Of a DNA stretch of 64,000 nt, positions 53,401-63,157 are shown piece after piece. Where the stretch lies: contig NC_081335.1 of the NCBI RefSeq assembly GCF_022539665.2, positions 5,952,001-6,016,000 of the forward strand, read 5' to 3'. A program made the position numbers and the translations under genes. The first letter of the stretch is position 1; each line of letters begins with the position of its first letter. Below the pieces are notes generated by a model. That model was not told the DNA's origin. It did not search any database and worked only from the letters and a program-made list of their open reading frames with translations. This DNA is from Daphnia carinata (taxonomy: Eukaryota > Arthropoda > Branchiopoda > Diplostraca > Daphniidae).

Positions 53401-55906
53401 TCAATTTCAAGGGCAAATGTAAGCAAATACGTAAGGCAACCCACACCCCGAATTCAGAAAATAAATAAATGAAAAATAGACTACGTATACCTTCCTCGAA
53501 ACACTGGATGACGTTGCACGTAAGGAAAGCACGCAGCAGCCGTGATGACTAGCTCCTCTGTCACGTGACCTTTGGAAAAACCAAGGCAAGCCTGCGGGAT
53601 GCCCATTCGTTCGCAACACTGGACGTGACTCCGTCCACCAGCACCGCATCTCAAAAATTTAGGAAAGTCTTTCGTGCAGCTTTGAGAATTAACTCAAAGC
53701 TGACACTGTCTCTCGATCAGCTTGGCGCTATAATCGCACAAGGGCATGCATTTACAACTAACGCCCGCCATGTTGCAGCAGGTCGTGACATTGTAGGCCG
53801 CCTCCGACGACGTTGCCTCCATTAGGCCGACAGCGGTGGGGAAGAAAATTCGTCGAAGGTTCGCCGATTCCGTGCTTGTTGACCGCAGTCACGTACACTT
53901 CGTGCGCGGTCGAAGCCATCAAATTCTGAAGGATGTATGGCACGCTTTTGCTGTTGATGGTTTTATACGGTGTTCCATTGCCGTCGCTCGTTGGCCGATA
54001 GTGGACGTTGTACGAGACCACCGTTTTGCCGAGGACCTTGGGCATTTCCCATCGTAAAATGGCGAATGTTGGATTGATGTGGGTGACGCGGAAGCCCATG
54101 GGTGGGCCTGGCAAGACGCCATAGCCTTGTAACAAGCAATTGCTCAGCTCGCTCATGTATTGGATGCAGCGAGATTGGTGGTAGTCTTCTCGTGTTATGT
54201 CCCCTGTTCACAGTTGAATGCAAGGCTTTGGCAAACCACGCGATTTATAGCAAGCCGTGTGGTCAATGCCGTTGGCTAAGCAGGGGAAACTGTCGCTGGC
54301 CCACGGGGCGCAGATCATCAAGTCCGGCAGACTAACATCGGCCGTACGGACAGGATCACAAAATTTGTCCACGCATCTGTCGGAAAATATTTTTAAAAAT
54401 GTGTTAGTATTGGCCAGTACGCTGTGTCGCACAATGTAGCAGACGATTAACGTGATGACATAAAATGTGCCTGCTATGATAGACGCCCTTCTTAGTACAG
54501 CATTCTTTAATATCGGGCAGAGCAGGTGCCGTCATTGCAGGCGTTTTGGTTTTCTTCCGTGATTCCGTCAAAGGCCGAACTTTTTGTGAAGGCAAACTGC
54601 TTCGTCGATTGTTGTGGGATGTCACCTGAAATAATACATACAATCATCAATACGCGTTGCTTTACATACTTTCGGCGAAGGCGCAAGTGACTACTTGTTG
54701 CCTTATGAAAATGTTTTCAATTTGAAAGAGCACGTAGCTAAAATACGTACCTCGTAAATAGGATCTCGTACATCGTAAACAAATTCAAGTTGTCAGACGT
54801 CGTCGAGTTTTGATCGGCCGGGATCTAGAGTTCAATAAACGAATAATTCAGTTAAGACCAAATAAGGTATTTGCTATGTACGACGTATGACAAGCAAAAG
54901 CTGACGAGGATTTTTTTTTTACACATTTTTAATTCTTTTTTTTTTAATTGCGCAGAAGCTGAAGTTTTTCCTGTTGTTTTCCCGTAACGACTAGCAGGTT
55001 CATCGACTATGAAAAAGGAAGTCCCATAGGTGACTGGTTACCAATTTTGCCGACCTTGATTTGCATGAAGAACGGTTGCTCTTGCAACCTCATCGACCCC
55101 TTCCTATCACTCGCGTCCTTTTCAGCTCTACCAGTAAGCCCGGTTTTCACTTCCAACGAATCGAAGCCGGGCAGTGCAGGAATGTTAACATAGTAGCGCG
55201 TAACGACACGATAGTTCCTCGAAGGACGAGTCCAGGAAATTCTCAGGGCTTTATCAGACAGGATGTCAACTAGCACGTCCTCGGGAGCGTTCGGTAATAT
55301 CTCTGCATTCATATCGTTTTTGGTTAATTTTTTGGCACATACTGAATTTTTAGACGGAAACAAAGGGCCAGATGATTACAAGAGCGGGTTATTATCATTA
55401 TTATTACTATTATTGCATAACTTGCTATCATCGAGAATGAAGGTGTGGCAAATTGTATTGGTGACCTTGAGCAATACACCGACGGCATAAGGCATAAGGC
55501 AAACTTTTAGAAACTACAGTAGTCAATGCTTGTATGATTTGTCTCGTGAAAAGGCAATCAGTTGATATTGATGTTCATTAAATTTTGCCAGCTGCCCAGA
55601 GAGTAGTGGAACAAAACAAGCAAGAGTACATAGTACGGAAGGTTCGTGGCAAGACGTCACCATTTTCATCGATAGTAGCCCTGATTTCTGTCTAACTTTA
55701 AACTAGAAGTGAAATGCATTCATTAGATTACCTATTCCTTCTGCGATGCAAGCCAGAATTTTCTCTGTGTAAACTGGGCAGGAGACGTGCGTCCGTATGT
55801 CACCAGTCCGTATTGCGTATTCACCGCGACAAATGTCCTGGCAAATGTCGGGCACTCCTTCTTCGATGCAACAAGGGACGTGATTCGTACCGTCTATTCC
55901 CAACAA
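50199..55906 (-). CDS. Multi-exon Ig/FN3/DB-module membrane protein gene (possibly decayed)
   Basis: Reading leftwards: DB module, FN3, DB, FN3, DB, FN3, FN3, Ig, Ig, DB, FN3, a transmembrane segment and a short cytoplasmic tail. This order fits the animal Ig-like and fibronectin type III family that also carries DB modules, a surface or adhesion-type protein; the exact role is unknown to me. Introns are short with GT/AG ends where I can place them. There are also signs of damage: apparent frameshifts near 50.36 and 52.43 kb, a DB cysteine pair turned to C-Y near 54.25 kb and a doubtful GC donor near 54.5 kb. It may be a pseudogene, a diverged duplicate or an error-rich assembly. Confidence 0.7.
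50598..50803 (-). CDS. FN3 exon (membrane-proximal)
   Basis: The pattern LTWLNLVGLKENLPYELVVK and AGNRDGTSTLTEPL is the C-terminal half of a fibronectin III domain (the tyrosine-corner strand and the following loop). A GTAAGT donor ends it at 50598. Confidence 0.7.
51274..51379 (-). CDS. DB-module exon, second half
   Basis: Frame: DVSDHRGCCTQWGVPQRCLD and WCRGEAVTSIELCALM, with the CC and CXXXC pattern of DB modules. It begins after a TTACAG acceptor and ends at a GTAAAC donor. Joined to the previous exon it restores CAADVSDH, so this 62-bp intron is well supported. Confidence 0.72.
51442..51583 (-). CDS. DB-module exon, first half
   Basis: AKCCKEQNVSSTCMDACTLF then ECIGDFHNLIPCAA matches the cysteine spacing of the DB module. 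A GTAGGG donor follows CAA. DB modules are short cysteine-rich extracellular domains. Confidence 0.75.
51880..52045 (-). CDS. Ig-domain exon
   Basis: GDDVTHECEMDAHPTPKLSF then NRDFSTMDNITISSKYEVQI is an Ig-like B-C-C' region with the first cysteine. The usual core tryptophan is replaced by phenylalanine. Exon limits are approximate. Confidence 0.6.
52290..52490 (-). CDS. FN3 end plus Ig start, with a frame break
   Basis: NGESRPSETLIAWTD is the end of an FN3 domain. One frame over, EVPTIHPMNIVLEGSSMTVI with CVATGAPMPTVSLY is the start of an Ig domain. The two belong together but need a 1-2 base correction near 52.43 kb. Confidence 0.6.
52690..52836 (-). CDS. FN3 exon
   Basis: GVPLAPQGISVTSRSADYTI then VSWQQPARVYPTDRFTY matches FN3 A-B-C strands with the core tryptophan. 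The left limit is approximate. Confidence 0.68.
53270..53444 (-). CDS. FN3 exon
   Basis: IPGPVIQVHATSITDDSLTL then IWQPPFDGSVNHYSF is an FN3 N-terminal half with the core tryptophan and following tyrosine. Limits are approximate. Confidence 0.68.
53490..53655 (-). CDS. DB-module exon (diverged)
   Basis: The frame HVQCCERMGIPQACLGFSKG then HVTEELVITAAACFPYVQRH keeps the CC, the GIPQAC signature and the later cysteine, but the expected CXXXC cysteine is a serine or lysine here. It is a recognisable but altered DB module. Confidence 0.6.
53780..54156 (-). CDS. FN3 exon
   Basis: The best preserved FN3 domain: LPGPPMGFRVTHINPTFAIL, RWEMPKVLGKTVVSYNVHYR, then STAHEVYVTAVNKHGIGEPS. It shows the core W, the Y-x-V-x-Y strand and the tyrosine corner. 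Confidence 0.78.
54208..54600 (-). CDS. DB-module exons, split
   Basis: LPDIKECCTKKGVYHS and, after a gap of about 120 bp, CVDKFCDPVRTADVSLPDLM then ICAPWASDSFPCLANGIDHT form one DB module. The intron between them would need a GC donor, and the second CC pair reads CY. Confidence 0.6.
55007..55310 (-). CDS. FN3 exon
   Basis: NAPEDVLVDILSDKALRISW then TRPSRNYRVVTRYYVNIPAL is an FN3 domain with the core tryptophan and the Y-Y strand. Confidence 0.72.
55735..55906 (-). CDS. DB-module exon (most 5' one seen)
   Basis: HVPCCIEEGVPDICQDICRG then VSCPVYTEKILACIAEGI fits the DB cysteine pattern closely. Upstream on this strand (55938-56165) a further short frame contains NPEQCEADFPSLIKYMA, perhaps the preceding piece. 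Confidence 0.68.
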
Positions 55907-56225
55907 GAATATAATAGGACAAAAAATGATGATCCAGCTATGAAACTTGTTGATCGTATTTTGCTTGATGCAAACGGATAAAAAAAGTCAATTGTGGTAA
56001 TAGTAGCCTAAACAAAAGGGTTATAACAGCCATGTATTTGATCAGTGACGGGAAATCAGCTTCGCATTGTTCTGGATTCTGACCAGTTGTGCCGTCCAGT
56101 ATATTGTCACGTGCCCTGTTTTGCGTAACATTATTCGGAGAATTGGGTGAGAAGCACCCAATCATTTCTCTAAAGAATTCATTTTAAATTGTACTAAGAC
56201 GTTCAGTAGTCGTAGGTTACAAATG

Positions 56226-56232
56226 TATAAAG
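56226..56232 (+). promoter_or_regulatory. Possible TATA box
   Basis: TATAAAG with a TTAGTT initiator-like repeat about 25 bp downstream, on the same strand as the Ig exon. Position alone supports it. Confidence 0.25.
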
Positions 56233-56379
56233 AGCCAAGAAATCCTTTGTTAGTTAGTTAGTTTTTAGTGCGTTAGTATAGTAGCTAGTGTGTTTCAGTT
56301 GTTTCCCCAAGTTGTTTACTGTGTTGTTTTGTGGGTGTAGTGTGTAGTGTGGTTTTGGTGGTATAGCGTTACCTACGTT

Positions 56380-56572
56380 ACGAGACAGTATACGCCAACC
56401 GCTTCACGTTTTCGAGGGCGACGATGTCCTATTCACGTGTGATGTGCGCAATCTAGAATCCCACACGCTACTTTGGAGAAGGGAAGATAAAGAAAGAGGG
56501 TCTCCTCGCATTTTTACGGCGGGAGAGAAGCGCGTCACATCATAATTGCATTTCGATGTTCTCCATGACTCC
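56380..56572 (+). pseudogene. Ig-domain exon with in-frame stop, opposite strand
   Basis: The frame HVFEGDDVLFTCDVRNLESH, TLLWRREDKERGSPRIF, TAGEKRVTS is an Ig V-type domain with its first cysteine and core tryptophan. A TAA follows where an acidic residue is expected, then LHFDVLHDSG continues the same domain up to a GTAAGC donor. It resembles the N-terminal Ig of the adjacent minus-strand family but lies on the other strand. Confidence 0.6.
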
Positions 56573-56734
56573 GGTAAGCAAATTAAGCAATTTCAGTTTA
56601 CAACACATAGAACGATGTAGTTCATCTATTTCTTTTAATCGTTTAACTGCCTCGTCTAACGTCTGTGTGTGTGCTTTTTGTGCTTTTTTTGTCCTACATA
56701 TATATATAGGCTACGTACAGTATCCTCCAGAAAA

Positions 56735-57062
56735 AAGAGGCACCCCCCGGTCGCCAAAAATTAAATAATATATTACTAGCGCTAGATGGCATTTAATTTT
56801 TGCAACATATAAACAAAAAAAGCATGCGTTTTTTTTTGTTTGTTTGTTTTGACGGCAAAATTCCAGACGGTTTGCCGATTTTCGATGTTTTTTGTAATTT
56901 TGCTTCGAGCAAAATAAAGAAAACTGAAAATTTGAGAAGTCTGGAGAAAGGCACACATTGTCTGAATCGTAACCTTTTCCCAACCTCACTTTTTTTCCAA
57001 ATTTTCAGTTGTCGTATTTTTGCCCGCAGGAAATATTAGGAAAACTTATTGGCTAAAGGCGA
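56735..57062. repeat. Dispersed repeat, copy 2 (inverted relative to copy 1)
   Basis: The reverse complement of the 47.07-47.79 kb repeat, uninterrupted here. It contains the joined G run and GTGCCTCTTTTTTCTGGAGG, which shows the pre-insertion state of the MITE site in copy 1. Confidence 0.72.
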
Positions 57063-57069
57063 TTTCCCA

Positions 57070-57220
57070 CATAGCACATCTCTGCCGTCGGATGTCCGAC
57101 TGTGATCCGAACATCCGTTAGATATCCTGCGCCATATCGGGTTGTTCCATGGATGTCCGTCGGCTATTAGAATTTGAAGCCCGGTGGAGGTGTCAAAACA
57201 AGATCCTGAGGACGTCCCTG
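57070..57220. repeat. Degenerate GGACGTCC/GGATGTCC repeat block 1
   Basis: Several copies of GGATGTCCG, GAACATCCG and GGACGTCCC, alternating in orientation because the core is palindromic. It resembles the larger block at 59.08 kb. Confidence 0.6.
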
Positions 57221-57990
57221 CAACAGCAAAGAAGAGTTTCAAATTTTTTTCTTTTTTCTAAATAATGGTTGTTAAAAAAAGAGAATTTAAACCGTGTTTT
57301 AAATCGATTTCGAAAAGACCTCTTAGGTTTTGATTCAACTTGAAAAAGCTTTGTTAAAGATCACCATACGTAAAAATGATGTTATATAATTGAACGGTCG
57401 TTGAAAAAAATTATTTGATTAAAAATTAGACCATGGCGAATGAAATGACAAAATGTTAAACATATTACATAATACATTGTACATTGCAATATATTTATCT
57501 CATCAAATCTTACTCAATTTTCAACATACGTTACAATAATAATTTTAATTTTTAATTATTTTTTAATTAAATAATTACAATTCCTAACATTATTCATCTG
57601 ATTTGTGTCAAAACTAGACTAAAATATCTTATCTCCTCGTTCATCCTACAAAGGTAGATAATGCCGTTACCAATAAACCAATCTTAATAATGATAAAAGT
57701 AAATACATTCGGCAATTGCTCGAAGTGCCAAAATTCCTGACTCTTTTTATCTCCCAATCCACACAGAAAAGTGTCTCCTTCAGAATGATAAAGGAACAGG
57801 TAACAAATTGTCTTTAAAAACATTTGCTAAAACGTCAAAAGTTGTTTGTGTTAAAATGGGGAAGATTAGGTAACCATTTACGGCCAAGAACCCCATCAAT
57901 ACCTTAAAGAAGAGCACGTAAAGTGTTTGCTGAAACGTACATGTTAATGAAACTTTCTGTTGGACTGACCAATTGTGTAGAGTAGAAATT
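57221..57990. other. Unassigned AT-rich DNA
   Basis: No supported gene. It lies between the first GGACGTCC block and palindromic cluster 2. Confidence 0.4.
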
Positions 57991-57996
57991 TCTGAT

Positions 57997-58180
57997 TGCC
58001 GGAGAAATAGGACCTGGAGAAATAGGACCCGGAGATTTAGGACCCCAAAATAGGACCTGGAGATATAGGACCCGGAGAATTAGGACCCAATCATCAATCA
58101 TATTTTGAAGGGTCCTATTTCTCCCTCATAAGGGTCCTATTTCTCCATAGTAATGGTCCTATTTCTCCTTGGGAAATAGC
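57997..58180. repeat. Palindromic cluster 2 of the GGAGAAATAGGAC motif
   Basis: Six forward units (GGAGAAATAGGACC, some with ATTTAGG or ATATAGG) then three or four reverse units (GGTCCTATTTCTCC), with AATCATCAATCATATTTT between the arms. Confidence 0.82.
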
Positions 58181-58599
58181 CCTAAAACCCGCTGTTATAA
58201 AGGAAGAACCAGACGGCTTATGTAGTTTACCGCACTCCAAACCACGTTATCAATTGCTCGTGTAATCAGTCCATCATAACTTTTTTGTTTGAATTCATAT
58301 TTGTATTTTTTTTGCATGATTACACGCATTATCTATTGCTTTACACAGCTCATGTATAAAAGTTATATTTATTTTTACACAGTGTTTGATTTTTTGCCCT
58401 TGACCTTTTGTTAGTGGCGTTTCTAGTCCTAGTATCGCCCTCCCCCCTGGCTGATACCCTTATTCCATGCGAATTCCCGGAGACGAGGGGCATGCTTTCC
58501 CCTAAGTACTCCTTAATACACTGATAAATAATAAAAAAATTATATATATATAATTTAAGACAAGCACATTTTTTAATAAAAAAAATATATGCCGCAAAA

Positions 58600-58990
58600 C
58601 CATAAATAGAGACCTACGTGGCAAGAACGAAAATAATGAGTTCCGCTCGGATCATATCCCTTTTCTGTTGTTGTTCCTTTCTCTTTTCTTGTTCTTCGAT
58701 GCGTTCAACCAACTTCTTTCTCGTTTGTGATGTTGATTTTATTCTCTTTCCTAATTGGTTTATCAAGCTCGCAATCAATTCCACATTTTTTTTTAACCTA
58801 TTGCGCTTAGTATTCTTTTATCTGTTAAAATACAGAAAAGTAAAATTAGTTGAAGGTCTATTTTTTTTTTGTCGAAATCAAAGTTTACCTTGGCATCTGT
58901 TATTTTTCCTTTGTTTGTTTAGTTTCTTCTTCTCCAACTTATCTAACTTCCGTTTAAGTTGAGTTTTCATTTTATCAGAGTCCTGCTTTT
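58600..58990 (-). CDS. Possible coiled-coil-coding exons, unassigned
   Basis: On the minus strand two stretches read as lysine/glutamate-rich helix: MKTQLKRKLDKLEKKKLNKQ, and later LVERIEEQEKRKEQQQKRDM. A GTAAAC donor-like site lies between. The heptad-like pattern is suggestive but the bias could come from AT-rich sequence. I do not recognise a family. Confidence 0.25.
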
Positions 58991-59074
58991 CCCCTGAAAT
59001 TGGATGACATATGCTTGCTTGCCTTCCTTAAACAAAAAGATTATAGCACATACATACCCTACTAGCCTTTGTCC

Positions 59075-59345
59075 GTCCCAGGGACATCCCATCTACGTCC
59101 TGGCTGGCCGATCGGGACGTCCCATTCTGACGGCAGATGTACGTCACCAGAATGTCCTAATGTCCGGTTTTAGGGACGTCCACTGGAGGACGTCCTACGG
59201 ACGTAATTAATTGGAAGTCCTGGTAACGTCCTTATTGGGAGTACTACGGACGTCCTTAGTTGGCCGTCTGCAGGATGGCAAATCCGTACGTTCAGTGAAC
59301 GTACGTATTGGAACATCCGCGGAATGTCCGGATCGCGGCAGCCAA
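59075..59345. repeat. Degenerate GGACGTCC repeat block 2
   Basis: At least ten variants of the palindromic octamer (GGGACGTCC, GGACGTCCT, GGACGTAAT, AACGTCC and others) at irregular spacing of 12-30 bp. It lies directly downstream of the truncated GABA transaminase. It might be the end region of an unknown transposon or a young satellite. Confidence 0.65.
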
Positions 59346-59519
59346 AGGACGCAAGAAAATTTGTTTAAATTAAAATAATACCATAAATTTTTGGTAATTG
59401 ATTTACATATCATTTATTTTTACAAAATACAAATAATTAAACAAAAAATTCAAAAAAACTTTTTCGATTTGACTTCGGTAGCAACAGACGAACTAAATCC
59501 AGGTAAGCATATTATTTAC

Positions 59520-59606
59520 ATTTGTTGTACCGATCAAAAAGCTCTTCAACTTTCGCCAAACAGCGATGATCTTCTTCCTCATTTTCACAAATTCTTCCAA
59601 CGGATA
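59520..59606 (-). pseudogene. ABAT: GABA-T exon, frameshifted
   Basis: It starts YPLEEF in frame with the previous exon (PRHK|YPLEEF). The matching continuation ENEEEDHRCLAKVEELFDRY is one frame over. A GTAAAT donor ends the exon. Confidence 0.75.
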
Positions 59607-59670
59607 CTAAAATCACAAGAAATATGAGATCAGGTAATAGTTTGAGCCTAATTGAAATTTTAAAACTAAC

Positions 59671-59784
59671 CTTGTGGCGAGGGAAGGTTCCAATTGGCCA
59701 GTCCTTTGTAGGAATGTCCAGTTTATGGACTGGCTTGGTATGAGTCGTGATTAACGTACCAAACGTTCTGTCGTGGAAAGCGCC
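59671..59784 (-). pseudogene. ABAT: GABA-T exon
   Basis: AFHDRTFGTLITTHTKPVHK then LDIPTKDWPIGTFPRHK. The family usually has FHGRTFG; here G is D. Confidence 0.85.
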
Positions 59785-59848
59785 TTTTGTAACAGAGCAA
59801 AGGCTTTCATTTAATATTGATTCAACATTGTAACGTGTTTCTAAATAC

Positions 59849-60020
59849 CTTTGAAAGACATAAGAGTCAGGTCAGAAACACCAGGCAATTGGTTCATTAC
59901 GCAACTCGTCTTCTCCTCTGGGGTATATGACTTATCTCCCCTCTGTTTCCGGCGATACCAAACGAAAATTGCCTTGTACGCATTTTCGTTTGAGCACGAT
60001 CCACACGCCATCGTCGTTAC
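59849..60020 (-). pseudogene. ABAT: GABA-T exon
   Basis: VTTMACGSCSNENAYKAIFV then the variable surface stretch, ending LMSFK. It contains the strongly conserved CGSCSNENA cofactor-site segment. Confidence 0.88.
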
Positions 60021-60080
60021 CTTTAAATATATTTTTTATTATTTGCAATAGGTCGGAACAATTAAGGAGCTACAACTTAC

Positions 60081-60180
60081 CTCTGTATGGCCTTTGGGAG
60101 CAATACGTAACAGAGAATTCTGGACTCGCTGAGGATAATTTTCACCAGGAAATACACCGAGGGCAGGTCGGTTTATGAAT
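60081..60180 (-). pseudogene. ABAT: GABA-T exon
   Basis: FINRPALGVFPGENYPQRVQ then NSLLRIAPKGHTE, in phase with the next exon. Confidence 0.85.
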
Positions 60181-60268
60181 CTTTGAGAAATATAAATTAA
60201 AATTTTGATGTTGCCCAGACAGGTAAATAATCAATTCAATTACGTTCTGATGTTTTCTTTATCTTGAC

Positions 60269-60412
60269 ATCTAATAATTCAGGGTGGTTGTAACCTAATG
60301 GAACTGAAGAGGTTTGAGTGTAAACATCAAGCAGAATATTGCCATCGACATCGTATAAATAGTTTCGTATGCTCTTCGAATAATCGGCGAACAACTGCAC
60401 TGCGTCCGAGAT
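60269..60412 (-). pseudogene. ABAT: GABA-T exon (first certain one)
   Basis: [20 protein letters not shown] then [20 protein letters not shown]. Acceptor TTTGCAG, donor GTCAAG. Confidence 0.86.
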
Positions 60413-60954
60413 CTGCAAAGATAAATTTGGTAATTTAAAGTCTTACGACGTTAACACAAAGTATGGCAAATAGTATAAAGAAATATGGCAACTGACTTGA
60501 ATTTTTTTCACTTTTTTTCACACTGCTATGCGGCCGTTGCTCAGGCTGCTGTTGTTGCTGATGGAAAAAGTCGAATAACTCTGTTGTTTTACTTTGCGGG
60601 CCTTTCAACTGCTTCCAAAACTAAGAAATAAAAAAAAACTCAGGTTTGATGAATGAAAATTACGAACAAGAAAAACGAACAATAACATATAATATATAGC
60701 ATGCAACAAGAATGAACAACATGGAACGAATCCGGGTTTTTACCATCTTTATTCCTGCTGGATGTTAGGGTTTGCCACCTAAGACGATAATAAATTAAGG
60801 TAGTTAATAGTTGAAAATGCGTCTTACTGAAACGATAATTAAACAATGGCTCTCAGATACTATCTAGTAGGAAGATTATAAAAGTTTTTCAACATTCCAA
60901 AAAGTTATAATTATCGAGTACTTTAAATTTTAGATAAATACGAAAGAAATTCAC

Positions 60955-61130
60955 CTGTGGCAATAAGGCACTTGTCGTAGGTGATGGTAAGGCCGTCATC
61001 TAACTCAGCTTTGCGACCAGCAATGTCCAGTTTAACTACATGATGTCCTCGCACAACTGAAACACCACCATGTTCTTTGGCAACTAATTCCACTGGACTG
61101 CAGTAGAATTCATCCTGATCGAAGAACAAA
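60955..61130 (-). pseudogene. AIFM1: Apoptosis-inducing factor (AIF) exon
   Basis: DEFYCSPVELVAKEHGGVSV then LDIAGRKAELDDGLTITYDK and CLIATG matches the FAD-binding core of AIF, a mitochondrial flavoprotein NADH oxidase. The exon ends at a GTGAAT donor. The next AIF exon is not found downstream; GABA-T relics lie there instead. Confidence 0.8.
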
Positions 61131-61203
61131 CTGGATCCAAAAATAGGTCACATTCATTAAAATAACGCAACACAAAATTATAACTTTAGACAATCACCTT
61201 CAC

Positions 61204-61330
61204 TTTTTTCCGTTCCACTGCTTAAACTTCAGTTTGTTTGACACTTCGGGATCGTCACTGAACCACAATTCTTACGCGATAGTGGTGGCCTCATGTAAGG
61301 CAAGTGGTTTTCTTCACCAATGACTAAGAC
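61204..61330 (-). pseudogene. AIFM1: AIF exon with frameshift
   Basis: VLVIGEENHLPYMRPPLS is followed, one frame over, by ELWFSDDPEVSNKLKFKQWN. Both are AIF signatures, so a 1-2 base indel lies near 61.27 kb. Acceptor TTCTAG, donor GTGAAG. Confidence 0.75.
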
Positions 61331-62150
61331 CTAGAACAAATGATTCTGTGAGGTTTGTCCAGTGAGGGAGACAAACTACACAAAATAAGATAGATAAGGG
61401 TGTTTTGAGACTTACTGTGGGCTCATGGTGGAGAGCGGCGACTGGCGGAGAAATGACGCAACACAATTCAGTAAGTGACACAGGGTTTGTATTATAGCAC
61501 TTTTGACACGGAGCACCGTACACTTCGACTCACAAAAACAGACTGCTTTACAATTTTTCGGGGAGAACATTTTATAGGTAAGTAGAAGGTCGAATTGGTT
61601 AGCACTTCGGGGAGGGCAGGGGATTTTTGCCGTGTAAATTTAACACAGAGGTGCGAAAAGGGGCATGGGGCGGTTCTCGGAGGTTAAAGTCCTCCGTGGG
61701 AACCAAGGTCGGTGTGGGGAGAAGCGGTGCCGGTGGGTCGTCCCTTACAATTCAATTAAAAATGGCGAGATATTTTATGGCATGCTTATAAAAGTCCGAT
61801 TCGATGAGTTGTAGCCTTGAACGTGAACGGAAGAACGAAAAGCCTTTAAACCATAAAAATAAAATTAATTTAGATTCAATTACACATATTTTACCATTCA
61901 TAGCTGGGTGTGTAGTTGGTTTTCCTCAACAACAGAATTGGTTGTCTTGCTTATGTAAATTGAAATCCGTTAAAGCTCAGTACTTGCATCTTGAGATTAA
62001 TGTCTTGACGTAACTAACAGCTGTAATGGTGTTATTTCATCTGAACGATAAGAAAAATGATTACATAAATTTCACGAACAAAAAACTGTGAACATCTAGA
62101 TTACCAGAAGGATGATAGTTATAAGGCAGCTAACAAGTTGGTTCCCAAAT
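61331..62150. other. Unassigned DNA
   Basis: No supported gene. Upstream AIF exons are not seen here. Confidence 0.35.
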
Positions 62151-62153
62151 GGT

Positions 62154-62510
62154 TCATGGTAAATCATCTCTAGTTTCATGATTCTCCTTGAAAGTAACCA
62201 CCTAAGAAACATTTCGGATTAGTAATCTGTGTCAAATTTCCAAATGCAATTAATAAAATTATGTCTATACTTTAAATACCTTTCCTTCCAAGTCAATTTT
62301 TTTCTTCTGTGGTGCTAATGCCAACATGAATTTGAAATGTACCAAAACTGCCAAACCTAGGAAATAAAAATTTTTTAATTTTACTGAAGCTAGCCACTTA
62401 CCTGTCAAACAAACACCGCTTACAATAAGCAACTTCAACGATTCATAGAATTGTAGGATGTTGACACTTCGATCTTGCAACAGTCGTCTGCTTGTAGTAA
62501 CCGTTGCCAT
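62154..62510 (-). CDS. Short three-exon membrane-anchored protein, unassigned
   Basis: Exons at 62402-62510, 62280-62356 and 62154-62201 have good GT/AG borders. Together they read from MATVTTSRRLLQDRS through two hydrophobic stretches (LLIVSGVCLTGLAVLV) to APQKKKIDLEGKVV and a stop soon after. The hydrophobic anchor followed by a basic PQKKK and GKVV recalls the N-terminus of membrane-bound short-chain dehydrogenases, but the nucleotide-binding TGxxxGxG is missing. It may be a truncated relic. Confidence 0.3.
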
Positions 62511-62983
62511 ATATATCGTAAAAAACAATATTTTGCGCAAGGGCAAACAGTGTTTTATTATGAAATTAACGTTTATTAAATTATTTTTATGTAATAATTT
62601 TCTTAGTTATCTGTGTATTAAGAGGTACTTATGCGCCCTCCCAAGAATCCTTATTGAGGCACGAAGAAAAAAAAAGTGAATAGTGACACTAGTAAAGGGC
62701 GGGTGATGGTAGGCCTGAAAACACCAGTAAGAAAATGTAAAATGCAAAAATTCAAATACTGTGTAAACAAAATTACTTTTCTATTAAATGAGCTCTAAAA
62801 AGCAATAGAAAAAGCATATAATCCTGCAAAAATATTATGAATGTAAATAAAAAAAAAAAAAGTTATAATGCAGTGAAGAGGCGTCATATTGATAACGGTG
62901 TTTGGAGTGCAGAAACCAATATAGGCCGTTCGGGTTTTTTTCCAACATATAGGAAAACCAATTGTACATTGATTTTTTATGAT

Positions 62984-63157
62984 GGAGAAATAGGACTTTA
63001 AGGCTGGAGAAATAGGACCCTCAATATGGAGAAATAGGACCCTTCAAAAAATGTTTGAAGATTGGGTCCTATTCCTCCAGGTCCTATTTCTCCAGGTCCT
63101 ATTTGTATGTCCTAAATCTTCGGGTCCTATTTCTCCAGGTCCTATTTCTCCGGCTAC
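62984..63157. repeat. Palindromic cluster 3 of the GGAGAAATAGGAC motif
   Basis: Three forward units (GGAGAAATAGGACCC), a short centre containing TTGAAGATTGGG, then five reverse units (GGTCCTATTTCTCC). Same architecture as clusters 1 and 2. Confidence 0.82.

Larger units (their letters stand above)
59520..60412 (-). pseudogene. ABAT: 4-aminobutyrate aminotransferase (GABA-T), 3'-truncated and frameshifted
   Basis: Five exons in order on the minus strand, with short introns and GT/AG ends, cover the N-terminal half of GABA transaminase, the mitochondrial PLP enzyme that converts GABA to succinic semialdehyde. Key matches: [83 protein letters not shown]. The last exon is frameshifted, and the half with the PLP lysine is absent; repeat DNA follows instead. 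A possible earlier exon (LKGPQSKTTELF, then a Q run) lies at 60.5-60.6 kb. Confidence 0.82.
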
